From Paguma larvata (taxonomy: Eukaryota > Chordata > Mammalia > Carnivora > Viverridae), in contig CM057836.1 in assembly GCA_030068075.1 (NCBI GenBank), forward strand, positions 69,415,788-69,479,787: a stretch of 64,000 nucleotides of DNA, in the 5' to 3' direction. The notes beneath the pieces were generated by a model, which did not search any database, was not told the DNA's origin, and saw only the letters and a list, made by a program, of their open reading frames with translations. Position 1 is the stretch's first letter, and every line of letters begins with the position of its first letter. A program made the translations under genes and the position numbers. This document shows, piece by piece, positions 12,675 to 24,289 of this stretch.

Positions 12675-12860
12675 GAGAATCCTGTTAGTTCAGTTGGTTA
12701 AGCATCTGACTCTTGATTTGGGCTCAGGTCATGATCTCACAGTTGTGAGATCAAGCCCCATGTCAGGCTCTGCGCTGGGTACAAAGCCTGCTTAAAATTC
12801 GCTCTCTTCCTCTGTCTTTCCCTCTTCTCAAAACAAAAGAAAAACAAAAACAAAAACAGA
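12675..12860 (+). mobile_element. CAN SINE, diverged
   Basis: A plus-strand copy with a decayed head (GAGAATCCTGTTAGTTCAGT) followed by 'TTAAGCATCTGACTCTTGAT', 'GGCTCAGGTCATGATCTCAC', the CT-rich region, and a tail turned into a CAAAAA-type repeat (AAAAACAAAAACAAAAACAG). The usual CTGACAGC region has been replaced. No clear target-site duplication was found, consistent with greater age. Confidence 0.85.
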
Positions 12861-15679
12861 AGCAAACTTTCTTGTAAGAGGTCTCACTTCAGTGAGAACA
12901 TTTATGGGAGTATAGTGAGGCAACAGAGTGACTTTTGATCACACTACATTACTTCATAAGCTTTATGGTGATTGCTTTTCATTTGCTTTGAGAAGTCTGT
13001 ATACAGTGGAAGAAAATATGAGCATTCAGGGCAATCATTCTAGTTGTCTTTGCAGTCGATTCTTAGGTTTTCCACATCAATATATCTTAACACATTCCAT
13101 GTTTTTTATGTTTGTGAAGACAGCCCTCCATGTTACAGCTAGTATTCTCTCCGGGGAGCAAATTCTAAAATAGTATCTCACTCTTTATTCACAGTGACTG
13201 CCCAGTGCCCTTCAGCCTCTGAGATAAAACCTGACAATTACACCCAGCATATTTCTCTCACACATTCTGCTGGAAAGCCTTCCTCAGTTGGGCATTGCTT
13301 TCTCTCTTCTTTGCTTAGGTGGTTAATGTGAAGAATCATTCACTATTCAAATTCGAAAACTGTAATCTAGCCCTGCATTCATCATCTGCACTGCCTGTAT
13401 TTCACAGTAATGTCACATGAACTCTATTTAGCATATTTACCTAGTTTTTAAGGTTTTAAATTTTGGTTGGTTTTAGTAGCAGTGGAATTGTTCTCTGACA
13501 AAGTGTGATGGTTAAGGAGTTCTCAGTCCAGGTGCTGTTTTCTTTCAGGCCCAAGGATTTGGAATATGTTCTTGAGGAAGGATGGAGAAATGTTTTAGTA
13601 AAGTTGCCTGTGAATGTCCTTGACTAGTCTCTTGCTGCCATAATCAATTTGAACTATCTTTATATATAATTCATTTGCTCCTCCATCATACAGGGCATTC
13701 AACACTGCTTCTATTTCCACCTGTGTGAAGGTCATTTCTTTGGTCCACAAAACACCTCTTCCTTAATAGTATTGTTTGTCAGCATATATCAATTTTCTTG
13801 AAATTGACTCATGTGTTGAGAAGTAGGCTAGATCCTTGCTGTGTTCTTGCCTATGCCTGACAACTCAATCTCAGACAGGGTCTTTCTCAATTGAGGTGAA
13901 CAAAACATAGAGCACACAGAAGGAAAAAAAAATTAATTGTAACATAGGTGTACCTCACCAGGATCAGCATGTTGGGGTGTAGTTGGAGTGTCTAACTAGC
14001 AGTATGGCCTTAATTAACCATTTCAGTTCTCTTCTAGGCTCAGCATTCTCTTGCGTAAAATAAGGATATTGGACTACGTAGTTCAAAACCTTATTCTAGT
14101 TGTCTAAGTTTCTGAGCATTGTTATCACTGCTGTGGCAAAGAATATTAATTGTTATAAATCAAAGCTACCTTTGTAGAATAGTAAAAGTCTTTTATATGC
14201 CGACTGCATTTCTATAATATAGATATTATCTTATGGCCCAAATTGTCTCTGAAGTATATAAAACACAATGCTGTCTCTGATCCTCCAACAAACCCAAGCT
14301 CTAACATATTTCAGTCTGTCACCTCACTACTCTGCATATCTCTGGTTACATGAAGAATTTTTACATTGGTTTTTACGATCATGTGTAGGAATATATCAGA
14401 TTATCTAATCTAGGCAAAGGGAAGATTCTTAATGCAAGTTATTCTTTCAAACAGTTATATTATTTCAGATAGTAGATTTTACAAAAATTCTGTAGGTCAG
14501 AGTCCCATTTTTAAGTGGCAGTTTTGTAAAGTCTTACAATATGTTACCATATTAAACTCTCCAAAAAATAGGAGTTACTCTATGGAAATTTCTAGTATGC
14601 GTGGCATTGTATCTAAGGACATTTTAAGATATTTCCAAAATTTCTACAAGATATAATAAGGTATAAAATTCAGTTGGGGATAAGTAGAAGAGGAAGATGC
14701 TGTAAGATCTGTAAGATCAGTAAGATAGAGAAAAGAAGACAATGAGTAGGAAATTCTAACCCCTTTGTCTCCCAAAAAACTATCTCAAGGGACCTTGAGA
14801 ACAATAAAAGAAGCTGAGAGGGAAACATCAGGAACTTTGGCTTTTACTACAACAGAAGCTTATATGTCTGGAAGCATGATGGGACACAGAAAGCAAAACC
14901 ATAAAGGCAAAATTCATTAACATCTGGATAGAGAAGTGGACTTGGGAAAATGTCTCTCAGTATGTACAGCAAACTATGACAGGTCTGCATTTTCACAGTT
15001 CAAACTGGAAGAGAGAGAGCACCCAAAAATTTCCAATGGGCAGTGTCATGAAATGGAAAAGCACCAGAGTTGTTGACACTATGAATAGGTTAACATGTGC
15101 AAAATGCCACTGAGTATCTGTCTAATTTTCTGTGTATTTTAATTTAATAATAAAAAAAATCGATTTGCATTTCAGTGACTCTGACTTTACTTTTCCTCTA
15201 AAGCTTTAAGTGCAAGGTAGGAACTTTTGTTTTTAAAGTGATAATATACATATGTTTTTCTTTTGATTTTTCTGTTTTGTTTGTTGGGGCTTTTGGAGGG
15301 AAGAGAGAGTCTCATTTGAGCCATTGGAAAATCCGAAGAAATGGGATGTTTATTTTTTTCTTTTCTCAAACGAGGGACCCTACAACAACAGAGATTAAAT
15401 GATTTGGGACTTGTCACGAAGTGAAGTGCAGAGACGGGGCCAAAATAAAAGTTTCCATCTTCTTAAACATTTACCAGATATCTATGTTCTTCCCAACATC
15501 ATTCCAGAAAATAAAAAATAAAAGTTCTCCACGTCAAGTTCAGAATAACCAAAATAATGGTATCCCTTAGTTTTTCCGTGTAACCTCTTCACATTGTCCT
15601 TTGAAATCATCTGCTAGCTGTGTCATGGCAAAAATTACACTATCTTTGACTTGAAGTACTGAATCATAGCTATTCTTTT
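12861..15679. other. Single-copy DNA, no gene seen
   Basis: No exon or confident repeat. A small triplication of a GTAAGAT-type motif sits at 14702-14727. The stretch 14750-15110 is purine-rich but not assignable. Confidence 0.5.
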
Positions 15680-15835
15680 AAGTCCTGTGAGCTTTTGGGT
15701 AAGTCATTTAAGTGCTCTAAGTTCTAGTTTCTTAATCTATAAAATGTCAATCAAAATATCAGCATTTCAAGATTAATGAGGATTAAATTAAACAATGAGT
15801 TTGGAAACACTATGTAAGCTACAGATGGTCACTAA
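15680..15835 (-). repeat. MIR SINE fragment
   Basis: The plus strand reads 'TTGGGTAAGTCATTTAAGTG', 'CTAGTTTCTTAATCTATAAA', 'ATGTCAATC', 'GATTAATGAGGATTAAATTA' and 'GGAAACACTATGTAAGC'. This is the reverse complement order of a MIR core and tail. It is strongly diverged. Confidence 0.65.
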
Positions 15836-15972
15836 TAATTTAATGTGTATGTTTAAGTAATTTTTCAGAAATCTTTACTGGCTTTCTGTTACTTACAGAA
15901 TAATGTCTACACTCTTATGCGGGGCATTCAAAATCCTCTTTGACATTTATTTTCAATGTTTTTTTCTGCTCA

Positions 15973-16215
15973 TAATAATGGCTAAGATATATTGAATAAT
16001 TACTTTGTGCCAGGAATATGGTGGATGTTTATTATCTCAGGGAAATCTCATATCAAGACTATAATAAAGGCAATGTTATTATCCCAATTTTATAGCTATT
16101 TATTACTTGGAAAGCTGAAGAAACTTGCCCAACTTCATAAAGAGTGGAAGGAAGTGTGGAGCAGGAAGTTGAACTGTGGCTGTGTGATTCTACAGTAAAC
16201 TTAACCACCATGTAC
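15973..16215 (+). repeat. MIR SINE, nearly full length
   Basis: Nearly the whole MIR is recognisable in plus orientation: 'ATAATGGCTAAGATATATTG', 'AATTACTTTGTGCCAGGAA', 'ATGTTATTATCCCAATTTTA', 'GAAGAAACTTGCCCAACTTC', 'GGAAGTTGAACTGTGGCTGT' and 'AACTTAACCACCATGTACTT'. The 68-codon frame inside it is chance. Confidence 0.85.
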
Positions 16216-16356
16216 TTTTGCTTCCAAATAAAGCATTTTTCTTGAATATCACTCTAACATAAATCACACTCAGTTCTGCAACAACTATGTTACTATACTA
16301 TGAAAAGTTTTGTTAGAGAAATTCACATAAATGGTGATCAATCACATCACAAAATT

Positions 16357-16388
16357 TTTCTTTCCTTTTCTTTCCTTTTCTTTCCTTT
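16357..16388 (+). repeat. (TTTTCTTTCC)n tandem repeat
   Basis: Three copies of a 10-bp pyrimidine unit lie just upstream of the L2/L1 nest. Confidence 0.85.
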
Positions 16389-16469
16389 GCTAGTTGGTTG
16401 ACCGAATTAGTACAGATCTCAGCCCCAAATGCTGCTTGATTAACTAATTTATCTTGGTGTGCCTGCCAC

Positions 16470-16592
16470 ATCTGTCCTTCCTTCTGTCCCTTGCTAATTC
16501 AAGCTCTCTTACTACACTTACAGTTCATGCTAATGTCCCCTTTATCATAACTGTAGCTAAAAATGAATTGGACTATTAGTCTTACCATTTCT
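16470..16592 (+). repeat. L2 tail, left part (split by L1)
   Basis: This is the left segment of an L2 3' tail ('CCTTGCTAATTCAAGCTCTC...TAATGTCCCCTTTATC'). It breaks off at the target-site duplication of the 5.3-kb L1. The right parts are at 21904-21957 and 22169-22215. Confidence 0.65.
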
Positions 16593-16748
16593 TCTTTTTT
16601 TTTTAACAACTTATTGTCAAATAAGTTTCCATACAACACTCAGTGCTCCTCCCAACAAGCGCCCTCCTCTGTGCCCATCACCCACTCTTCCCTCTCCCAT
16701 ACCCCCCATCAACCCTCAGTTTTTTTTCTTAGTGTTTAAGAGTCTCTT

Positions 16749-19700
16749 ATGTTTTGTCTCCCTCCCTCCCTGTGGCTTTTCTTTTTCTTTCCCCTCCCCA
16801 ATGGTTTTCTGCTAAGTCTCTCAAAATTCACCTATGCATGAAAACATATGGTATCTGTCTTTCTCTGACTGACTTATTTCACTTAACATAATATCCTCCA
16901 GTTCCATCCACATTGCTCAAATGGTCAGATTCCATTCTTTCTCATTGCTGCGTAGTATTCCATTGTATATGTTTATGACATCTTTAACCATTTGTCAGTT
17001 GATGGACACTTAAACTCTTTCCATGATTTGGCTATTGTCGAAAGTGCTGCTATGAACATCGGGGTACACATGCCCCTATGCATCAGCATTCTTGTTTCTC
17101 TTGGGTAGATTCCTAACAATGCTATTGCTGGGTCATAGGATAGTTCTATTTCCATTTTTTTGAGGACCCTCCACACCGTTCTCCAGAGTGGCTGCACCAG
17201 TTTGCATTCCCACCAATAGTGCAGGAGGGTGCCTGTTTCTCCACATCCTCGCCAGCATCTATAGTTTCCTGATTTGTTCATTTTAGCCACTCTGACCGAG
17301 TGAGGTGGTATCTCAGTGTGATTTTGATTTGTATTTCCCTGATGATGAGTGATGTTGAGCATGGTTTCATGTGTCTGTTGGCCACCTGGATGTCATCTTT
17401 GGGGAAGTGTCTATTCATATCTTCCGCCCAGTTCTTCCCTGGATTATTCGTTTTTTGGGTGTCAAGTTTGGTGAGTTCTTTATAGATTTTAGATACTAGC
17501 CCTTTATCCGATATGTCATTTGCAAGTATCTTTTCCCATTCTGTCAGTTGCCTATTAATTTTGTTCGTTGTTTCCTTTGCCGTGCAGAAGTTTTTTATTA
17601 TGATGAGGTCCCAAAAGTTCATTTTTGCTTTTATTTCCCTTGCCTTTGGAGATGTGTTGAGTAAGAAATTGCTGCGGTTCAGGTCAAAAAGGTTTTTCCC
17701 TGTTTTATTCTCTAGGATTTTGATGGTTTCCTGTCTCACATTCAGGTCCTTCATCCATCTTGAGTTTATTTTTGTGAATAGAGTAAGGAAGTGGTCTAGT
17801 TTCATTCTTTTGCATGTTGCTGTCGAGTTCTCCCAGGACCATTTGCTAAAGAGGCTGTCTTTTTTCCATTGGATGCTCTTTCCTGCTTTGTCAAAGATTA
17901 GTTGGCCATATGCTTGTGGGTCCATTTCTGGGTTCTCTATTCTATTCCTTTGGTCTATGTGTCTGTTCCTGTGCCAATACCATACTGTCTTGATGATTAC
18001 TGCTTTGTAGTAGAGGTTAAAGTCTGAGATTGTGATGCCTCCTGTCTTGGTTTTCCTCTTCAACATTAGTTTGGCTATTCGGGGTCTTTTGTGGTTCTAT
18101 ACAAATTTTAGGATTGTTTCCTCTAGCTTTGAGAAGAATGCTGGTGCAATTTTGATTGGGATTGCATTGAATGTGTAGATTGCTTTGGGTAGTATTGCCA
18201 TTTTAATGATATTTATTCTTCCAATCCATAAGCATGGGATGTTTTTCCATTTCCTTGTGTCTTCCTCAATTTCCTTCTTAAGTTTTTTATAGTTTTCAGC
18301 ATAGAGATCTTTTACATCTTTGGTTAGGTTTATTCCTAAGTATTTGATGGTTTTTGGTCCAACTGTGAATGGGATTAGCTTCTTTATTTCTCTATCTGTT
18401 GCTTCATTATTGGTGTATAGAAATGCCACTGATTTCTGTACATTGATTTTGTACCCTGCAACTTTTCTGAATTCATGGATCAGTTCTAGCAGGCTTTGGT
18501 GGTTTCTGTCGGGTTTTCCATGTAGAGTATCATGTTGTCTGCAAAAAGTGAAAGTTTGACTTCATCCTTGCTTATCCTGATGCCTTTTAGTTTGTTTTGT
18601 TGTCTGATTGCTGATGATAGGACCTATGTTAAATAGCAATGGTGAGAGTGGACATCCCTGTCATGTTCCTGATCTCAGGAGGAAGGTTCTCAGTTTTTCC
18701 CCATTGAGGATGATATTAGCTCTGGGCTTTTCATAAATGGCTTTCATGATGAATAAGTATGTTCCTTCTATCCCCACTTTCTCGAGAGTTTTTATTAAGA
18801 AAGGGTGCTATGTTTTGTAAAGTGCTTTTTCTGTATCTATTGACAGGATCATATGGTTCTTTTCTTGTGTTAATGTAATTTATCACATTGATTGATTTGC
18901 AAATATTGAGCCAGCCAGGCAACCCAGGGATGAATCCTACTTGATCATGGTGAATAATTCTTTTTATATGCTGTTGGATTTGATTTGCTAGTATCTTGTT
19001 GAGAATTTTTGCATCCATATTCATCAGGGATATTAGCCTGTAGTTTCCTTTTTTTGCTGGGTCTCTGTCTGGTTTGGGATTCAAAGTAATGCTGGCTTCA
19101 TAGAATGAATCTGGGAGTTTTCCTTCCATCTCAATTTTTTGGAAGAACTTGAGGAGGATCGGTATTAACTCTGCTTTAAATGTCTGGTAAAAAATCACAG
19201 GGAAGCCATCTGGTCCAGGACTCTTATTTGTTGGGAGATTTTTGATAACTGATTCAATTTCTTCACTAGTTATGAGTCTGTTCAAATTTTCTATTTCTTC
19301 CTGCTTGAGTTTTGGTAATGTGTGGCCGTTTAGGAATTTGTCCATTTCTTCCAGGTTGTCCATTTTTGATGGCATATAATTTTTCATAGTATTCCCTGAT
19401 AATTGCTTGTATATCTGAGGGATTGGTTGTAATCACTCCCTTTTCTTTCGTGATTTTATCTATTTAGGTTCTCTCTCATTTCTTTTTGAGAAGCCTGGCT
19501 AAAGGTTTATCAATTTTGTTTATTTTTTCAAAGAACCAGCTCTTGGTTTCATGGATCTATTCCACTACTTTTTCTGATCCCATATGATTAATTTCTGCCC
19601 TGATCTTTGTTATTTCTCTCTTTCTGCTGGGTTTGGGGTATCTTTGCTGTTCTGCTTCTAGTTCCTTTAGGTGTGCTATTAGATTTTGTGTTAATGATTT

Positions 19701-20397
19701 TTCTTATTTCTTGAGATGGGCCTGGATTGCAATGTATTTTCCTCTCAGGACTGCCTTTGCCACAACCCCAAGGGTTTCGTTTGTTGTATTTTCATTTTCA
19801 TTTGTTTCCATATATTTTTTAAAATTTCTTCACTTTCCTTTGCTTCTGGACGTAGGGCCCTGAAAATGTCAGTCAGACCCATCTGTTCTAATGTGTCTTT
19901 CAGGGTCAGTGTTTCTTTAGTGATTCTCTGTCTAGTTGATCTATCTATCCAGTGCCGTAAGTGGAGTGTTAAAATCCCCTGCAATTAGCATATTTTTGTC
20001 AATAAGATTGCTTATGTTTGTAATTAACTGTTTTACAAATTGGGTGTCCCCGAATTCTGTGCATAGACATTTATAATTGTTAGCTCTTCCTGCTAGATAG
20101 TCCCTGTGATTATTATATAATGCCCTTCTTCATCTCTTATTACAGCCTTTACTTTAAAGTCTAATTTGTCTGATGGAAGTATGGCTACTCCAGCTTTCTT
20201 TTGACTTCTAGTACATTGGTAGATAGTTCTCCATCCCCTCACTTTCAATCTGAAGGTGTCCTCACGTCTAAAATGAATCTCTTGTAGACAGCAAATAGAT
20301 CGGTCTTGTTTTTTAATCCATTCTGTTACCCTATGTCTTTTAATTGGAGCATTTAGTCCATTTACATTGTGTTAATATTGAAAAATATGGGTTTAGA
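16749..20397 (-). pseudogene. L1 ORF2 remnant (EN-RT), broken
   Basis: ORF2p nicks target DNA and reverse-transcribes L1 RNA at the nick. Recognisable pieces in order are: endonuclease N-terminal part (CLQETHF near 20280); an abrupt join after PEAKE at about 19838, where roughly 80 residues including the usual SDH motif are missing; RT fingers (NKSPGPDGF near 19220, VGFIPG near 18935); the RT catalytic box, which reads F-A-D-N at 18534-18545 instead of F-A-D-D; and the C-terminal Cys/His segment ([20 protein letters not shown] near 17240). A 2-base loss near 17295, relative to the copy at 42.8 kb, shifts the frame. Frameshifts also occur near 18070, 18430 and 18731. The start codon appears to be GTG in place of ATG. 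Length is about 3.65 kb against about 3.8 kb for an intact ORF2. Confidence 0.9.
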
Positions 20398-20470
20398 GTC
20401 ACTATGTTATCTTTAGGTTTCATGCTTGTAACGATATCTCTGGTACTTTGTGTTCCTTGCAACATTTCCT

Positions 20471-21377
20471 TCATAGCGTCCCCGTCAGGATCTCTTGTAA
20501 GGCTAGTTTATTTGTGATGAATTCCTTCAGTTGTTTTTTTTGGGGGGGGGGGGTGGCCAGGGGGAACCTATATTTCTTCTTCTATTCTGGATGACAGGCT
20601 GGTCAGTTAAAGGATTCTTGGCTGCATATCTTTTCTGTTCATCATTGAAGATTTTCTGCCATTCCTTTCTGGCCTGCCAAGTTTCTGTAGATAAGTCTGC
20701 TACTACCCTTCTGTGTCTACCTTTGTATGTTAAGGCCCCTTTATCCCTAGCTGCTCTCAGAATTCTCTCTTTATCCTTTTATTTTGCCAGTTTCACTATG
20801 AAGTGTTGTGCAGGAGATCTATTCAAGTTATGTCTGAGAGGAGTTCTCTCTGCCTCTTGGATTTCAGTGCCCGTTTCCTTCCCCATATTGGGGAATTTTT
20901 CAACAATGATTTGTTCAAGTACCCCTTCAGCTCCTTTCTCTCTCTCCTCTTCCTCTGGAATTCCTATGATATGGATATTGTTCGATTTGAATGCATTGCT
21001 CAGCTCTCGAATTCTCCTTTCTTGTTCCTTAATCAGATTATCTCTCTTTTTCTCTGCTTCCTTTTCTTCCAAAATTTTATCTTCTAATTCACCTGTTCTC
21101 TCTTCTGCCTCTTCAATCCATGCTGTGGCTGCCTCAATTTGCTTTGCACCTCATTTAAAGCATTTTTTAATTCCTCCTGACCAATTTTAAGGTCCTTGAT
21201 CTCTGCAGTGATGGACTCCCTGCTGTCTTCTATGCTTGTTTCAAGCCCAACAATTAGTTTTATGACTGTCATTCTATATTTGTGTTCTGATATGTTGCTT
21301 ATATCTGTTTTCATCAATTCTTGAGTTGTCACTACTTCTTGTAATTTCTTTTGAGGAGAGTTTTTCCGTTTCATCAT
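20471..21377 (-). pseudogene. L1 ORF1 remnant (RNA-binding protein), broken
   Basis: ORF1p is the trimeric nucleic-acid chaperone of the L1 particle. The N-terminal frame begins MMKRKNSPQKK at 21377 and continues with a heptad-rich coiled coil to 21084. A frame change then leads into a charged segment (21072-20779, EEKEAEKKRDNLIKEQERR then IPEEEEREKG) corresponding to the end of the coiled coil and the RRM. The C-terminal end (LALQEILTGTL) stops at 20471. Internal stops lie near 20595-20640, and a T8G12 run (20534-20553) disrupts the C-terminal domain. At 907 bp the length is near that of a normal ORF1. Confidence 0.85.
20533..20553 (+). repeat. T8G12 homopolymer junction
   Basis: A run of eight T followed by twelve G inside the L1 ORF1 region, followed closely by GGCCAGGGGG. 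A G12 tract is rare in AT-rich mammalian DNA and is prone to slippage and sequencing error. Confidence 0.9.
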
Positions 21378-21887
21378 TTTGGCTAGTTTTATGCCCCTTA
21401 CAAGTTTTAAAAGCTTGTTATGTGCTCTGCCTCTGCAGGTACTACTATATTAAGGGGGGCTCATACATTGTCCAGGGCCTGGCCTTTTGAGAGGTGTTTA
21501 TTTATTTTTTTTTGGAGGGTGTTACTTGCTCTCTGTTGTTGTGACTTTGGTTGTCCTCTACCAGGTGTGTTTTGATTTGTTTCCCGAGGTAGCCCTCAAT
21601 GACCCCTAGTTCCAAAAGCAAAAGGATTCCCAGGAGTAAAATATTTGGGTCCTTAAAGGTCCAATGACCACTTTTTGACATGCAGAAAGTTTCTCTGTTG
21701 TGTTCTTTCCCATAGTCCAAGAGTATTTCCATTCACCAGTTCATTAAAGGATATGATATGGATACAGATGAACATCCAGATAGAAGAGATGAGGACGAGT
21801 TATAGGGAAGGAGCAAGGAACTTCCGTTCTATCTACAGATACTCCATTCTCCCTAAATCTCCCTGTGTTCACCAACCTGGAAGTTCC
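21378..21887 (-). other. L1 5'UTR remnant
   Basis: About 510 bp lies between the ORF1 start and the right target-site duplication. It is the sense-strand leader of the 5.3-kb L1, which normally carries the internal RNA polymerase II promoter. I cannot tell whether it reaches the true transcription start or is slightly 5'-truncated. Confidence 0.7.
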
Positions 21888-21903
21888 TAGTCTTACCATT
21901 TCT

Positions 21904-21957
21904 GTACTTGTCACTAGAAAGTGCCATGAGGGCGGAGGTCACTGTCCATTGCTATAT
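21904..21957 (+). repeat. L2 tail, middle part
   Basis: This continues the L2 tail after the L1: 'TCACTAGAAAGTGCCATGAG' then 'GGCGGAGGTCACTG', matching the L2 'actagaatgtaagctccatgagggcaggg' region. It is broken again by the SINE at 21973. Confidence 0.75.
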
Positions 21958-21972
21958 ATTGCACAGTAAATT

Positions 21973-22153
21973 TTTTTTTAAATAACATATTTGTTTATTT
22001 TTGAGAAAGAGCAGGGAATGGAGAGAGAGAGGGAGACAGAGGATCTGAAGCAAGGTTCTGTGCTGAGATGCAGAGCTCAAACTCACGAACCTTGAGATTA
22101 TGACCTGAGTGAAAGTCTGGTGCTTAATCGACTGAGCCACCCAGGTGCCCCAA
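21973..22153 (-). mobile_element. CAN SINE inserted in L2 tail
   Basis: Minus-strand copy with a head ending CCACCCAGGTGCCCC. A 15-bp direct repeat ATTGCACAG(T/G)AAATT lies at 21958-21972 and 22154-22168. The body is shortened between the CT-rich and head regions. Confidence 0.9.
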
Positions 22154-22168
22154 ATTGCACAGGAAATT

Positions 22169-22215
22169 CTTAATAAAAACCTATTGAATAAATGGTTAAT
22201 GAATGAATGAATCTC
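22169..22215 (+). repeat. L2 tail, right end
   Basis: Terminal L2 sequence: 'CTTAATAAAAACCTATTGAA' followed by the (TGAATGAA)n end. This is the classic L2 terminus (aataaatatttgttgaatgaatgaat). Confidence 0.85.
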
Positions 22216-23219
22216 ATCTTTCTTTGTTTTATCCCTTTAATTTATATACTATTTTATTGTTTGAAAATCCATTTTCTTTGTCTTTTTCTGTATGAATTGT
22301 TGTGTTTGTATAATGAATTTTCAAACTTCCTGGCCAACCCTAATTGACTAAAAATATTTATAGGAATTTCCTATAGTTATATCTGTGCCAACGACAACTA
22401 AATTGCCAGTTTCTTCCTCTTTAAATATTAGATTTCTGAAATACAAGTAGATTAACTCAGCTAAGAAAACAAGAAATAGAATCTTTTTATGTTTTGCATA
22501 CTGCTTTTAAACTGCATTTTGAATGTGGTTTTGAAATTTGCATAATCATTCATGAATCTCCTTTCATTTGAATACCTCAGTAATGGCAACTTAAGATATA
22601 TTGTTTACTGCTTATTGAAAATAAATTTCAATGATCAAAGTAGATTTTTATGTGTGCACCTGCTTCCATATTTGCTATGGACTCAATTAGTAATATGATC
22701 ATGTATCACCATGCTGTTTTGAAACTGTGTCTTGAAATATACCATGGTAACTTCTGCAGTATTAGAGAATGGTGCTTTTTTTTTTTTATCCTGTTAAGTT
22801 ATCTAGGCTGGAATTTTAAAACTTGAAATATCCAGCATATGCCACACTAAATTTACCAATGTTTATGCTGTAGATAGCTCAATATATCAAAGCTTCAAAA
22901 CATTGTAGAAATATGCCTGGCTAGTGCCAATTCTATCCAGAGGTGAACTCTAATTCCTGGGGAAATCTAAGTCTTCCTACAAGCTCAATTACACAACTTT
23001 GTCTTCATTGTGCTCTAACATATAACAATTTTTTAATTCTTTTTTGTAATGAATATATTGTATTTTATTCATCATTTAGTTCCACCATCTTATTGACGCC
23101 CCAAACAGGGTAAACTGTCCATTTAAGAATATTATGAAGTTATAAACTCAGAAAAACCTGTTGTAGTTCTACCCTTACTAGTTGGACAAAACTAAGTATA
23201 TATAAAACTTTTTAAATCC
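22216..23219. other. Single-copy AT-rich DNA, no gene seen
   Basis: No repeat or exon is recognised. Confidence 0.5.
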
Positions 23220-23358
23220 TTCTCATTCTGTAAAATGTATAGTAGTAGTTCATACCTTATAGAATTTCTGTGAAGATTCAATGATAAAATATCTAGAAGG
23301 ATTTAGCACAGATCCCAGCATATAGTAAATACTCAATAAATATTAATCATTATCATGT
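23220..23358 (-). repeat. MIR SINE fragment
   Basis: The plus strand reads 'CTGTAAAATGTATAGTAGTA', 'TTCATACCTTATAGAATTTC', 'TGTGAAGATTCAATGATAAA', 'TTAGCACAGATCCCAGCATA' and 'TAGTAAATACTCAATAAATA', the reverse complement of the MIR core and 3' half. Confidence 0.8.
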
Positions 23359-23879
23359 TTATTACCATTATTATTGTTCATGTGTAATTTTGTCATTTAC
23401 ATGACACTTGTTATCTGTTCTTTGTACATATATAATTCTGTTTTTCTCTAGAGAGCATGGATTTGGCTATCTGGTTGGAAACATTGTTCTTTCTACCCTT
23501 CTTATTGCCTTTATCACAGTAAACAATCATTTGACTGAAAGACGATTTGTTGGTATATGTCTCTGCATTACAGTGGATTCACCTGCCTTCCAGAAATGTC
23601 ATTTGAGCACCTTTTTCTGTATGACACTGGGAAACAAAGGTGAATAATGTGACATTATAGGTAGTTTTTTTTAATTCAAAATGTATCTAAAAACTTGGTA
23701 TTTTTAAAGCTATGGGTAATGCTAAACTCTAGAGAAATACAGAAAGAAAAATAGCTCTGAATAATAATACTCTTAAAGCATTTGTGCCAAATGAGGTATT
23801 TGCAAGTTAATTGTCTAATCTAATGTAGTCACAGTTGAATAACTTTGGAAGTAATTGGGGAAACAAAGCATTGATAAGG

Positions 23880-23930
23880 TGTGTGTGTTTGTGTGTGTGT
23901 GTCTGTGTGTGTGTGTGTGCGTGCGCACAT
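23880..23930 (+). repeat. (GT)n microsatellite, interrupted
   Basis: A GT dinucleotide tract with T and C interruptions, turning into GTGCGTGCGCAC at its end. The alternating purine-pyrimidine run could adopt Z-DNA. Confidence 0.9.
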
Positions 23931-24289
23931 GTATGGTTCCTTGAATAACAGCATCTAACATGGGCTATTTTCTTAGAATTTTAAAATGGAATTTAAAACC
24001 AAAACATTATTGAACACAATTTTCAAGATAGAAATAGTGATATTTATGTATATCTATGGTATTTTAAATAGTTGATCTAGAAAATCCTGTCTCAGTCAAG
24101 TTTACAGTACTGGAGATGTCCTAAAATTCAGAATAGCTCTCATTTTTATTCTATATTTTAAATGGGCACTGATAAGAGGAGGAAAGATTCAATTCATTAG
24201 TTTTAGAATGAAAAATTATTGGTTTTCCATCCTATTGTTTCCTCATTGTGTTGAAGAAAAGTGTCCTACAAATGGAGAAGTTTGCACAA

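Larger units (their letters stand above)
16593..21887 (-). mobile_element. Carnivore L1 retrotransposon, near complete, inactive
   Basis: A 5.3-kb minus-strand L1 bounded by a perfect 16-bp target-site duplication TAGTCTTACCATTTCT (16577-16592 and 21888-21903). From right to left it shows about 510 bp of 5'UTR, ORF1 (start near 21377), a short spacer, ORF2 (endonuclease, reverse transcriptase, C-terminal zinc-knuckle region), a 3'UTR and the A-tail (T-run at 16595). It is dead: multiple frameshifts and stops, loss of part of the endonuclease coding region near 19838, and an altered RT catalytic motif at 18534-18545. It inserted into an L2 tail. Confidence 0.95.

Noticed and set aside
17513..18010. 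165-codon plus-strand Phe/Ser/Leu-rich frame resembling a membrane protein
   Set aside because: It is the antisense of L1 ORF2; the hydrophobic look comes from the complement of A-rich L1 sense sequence.
20531..21190. 219-codon plus-strand frame
   Set aside because: It is the antisense of L1 ORF1.
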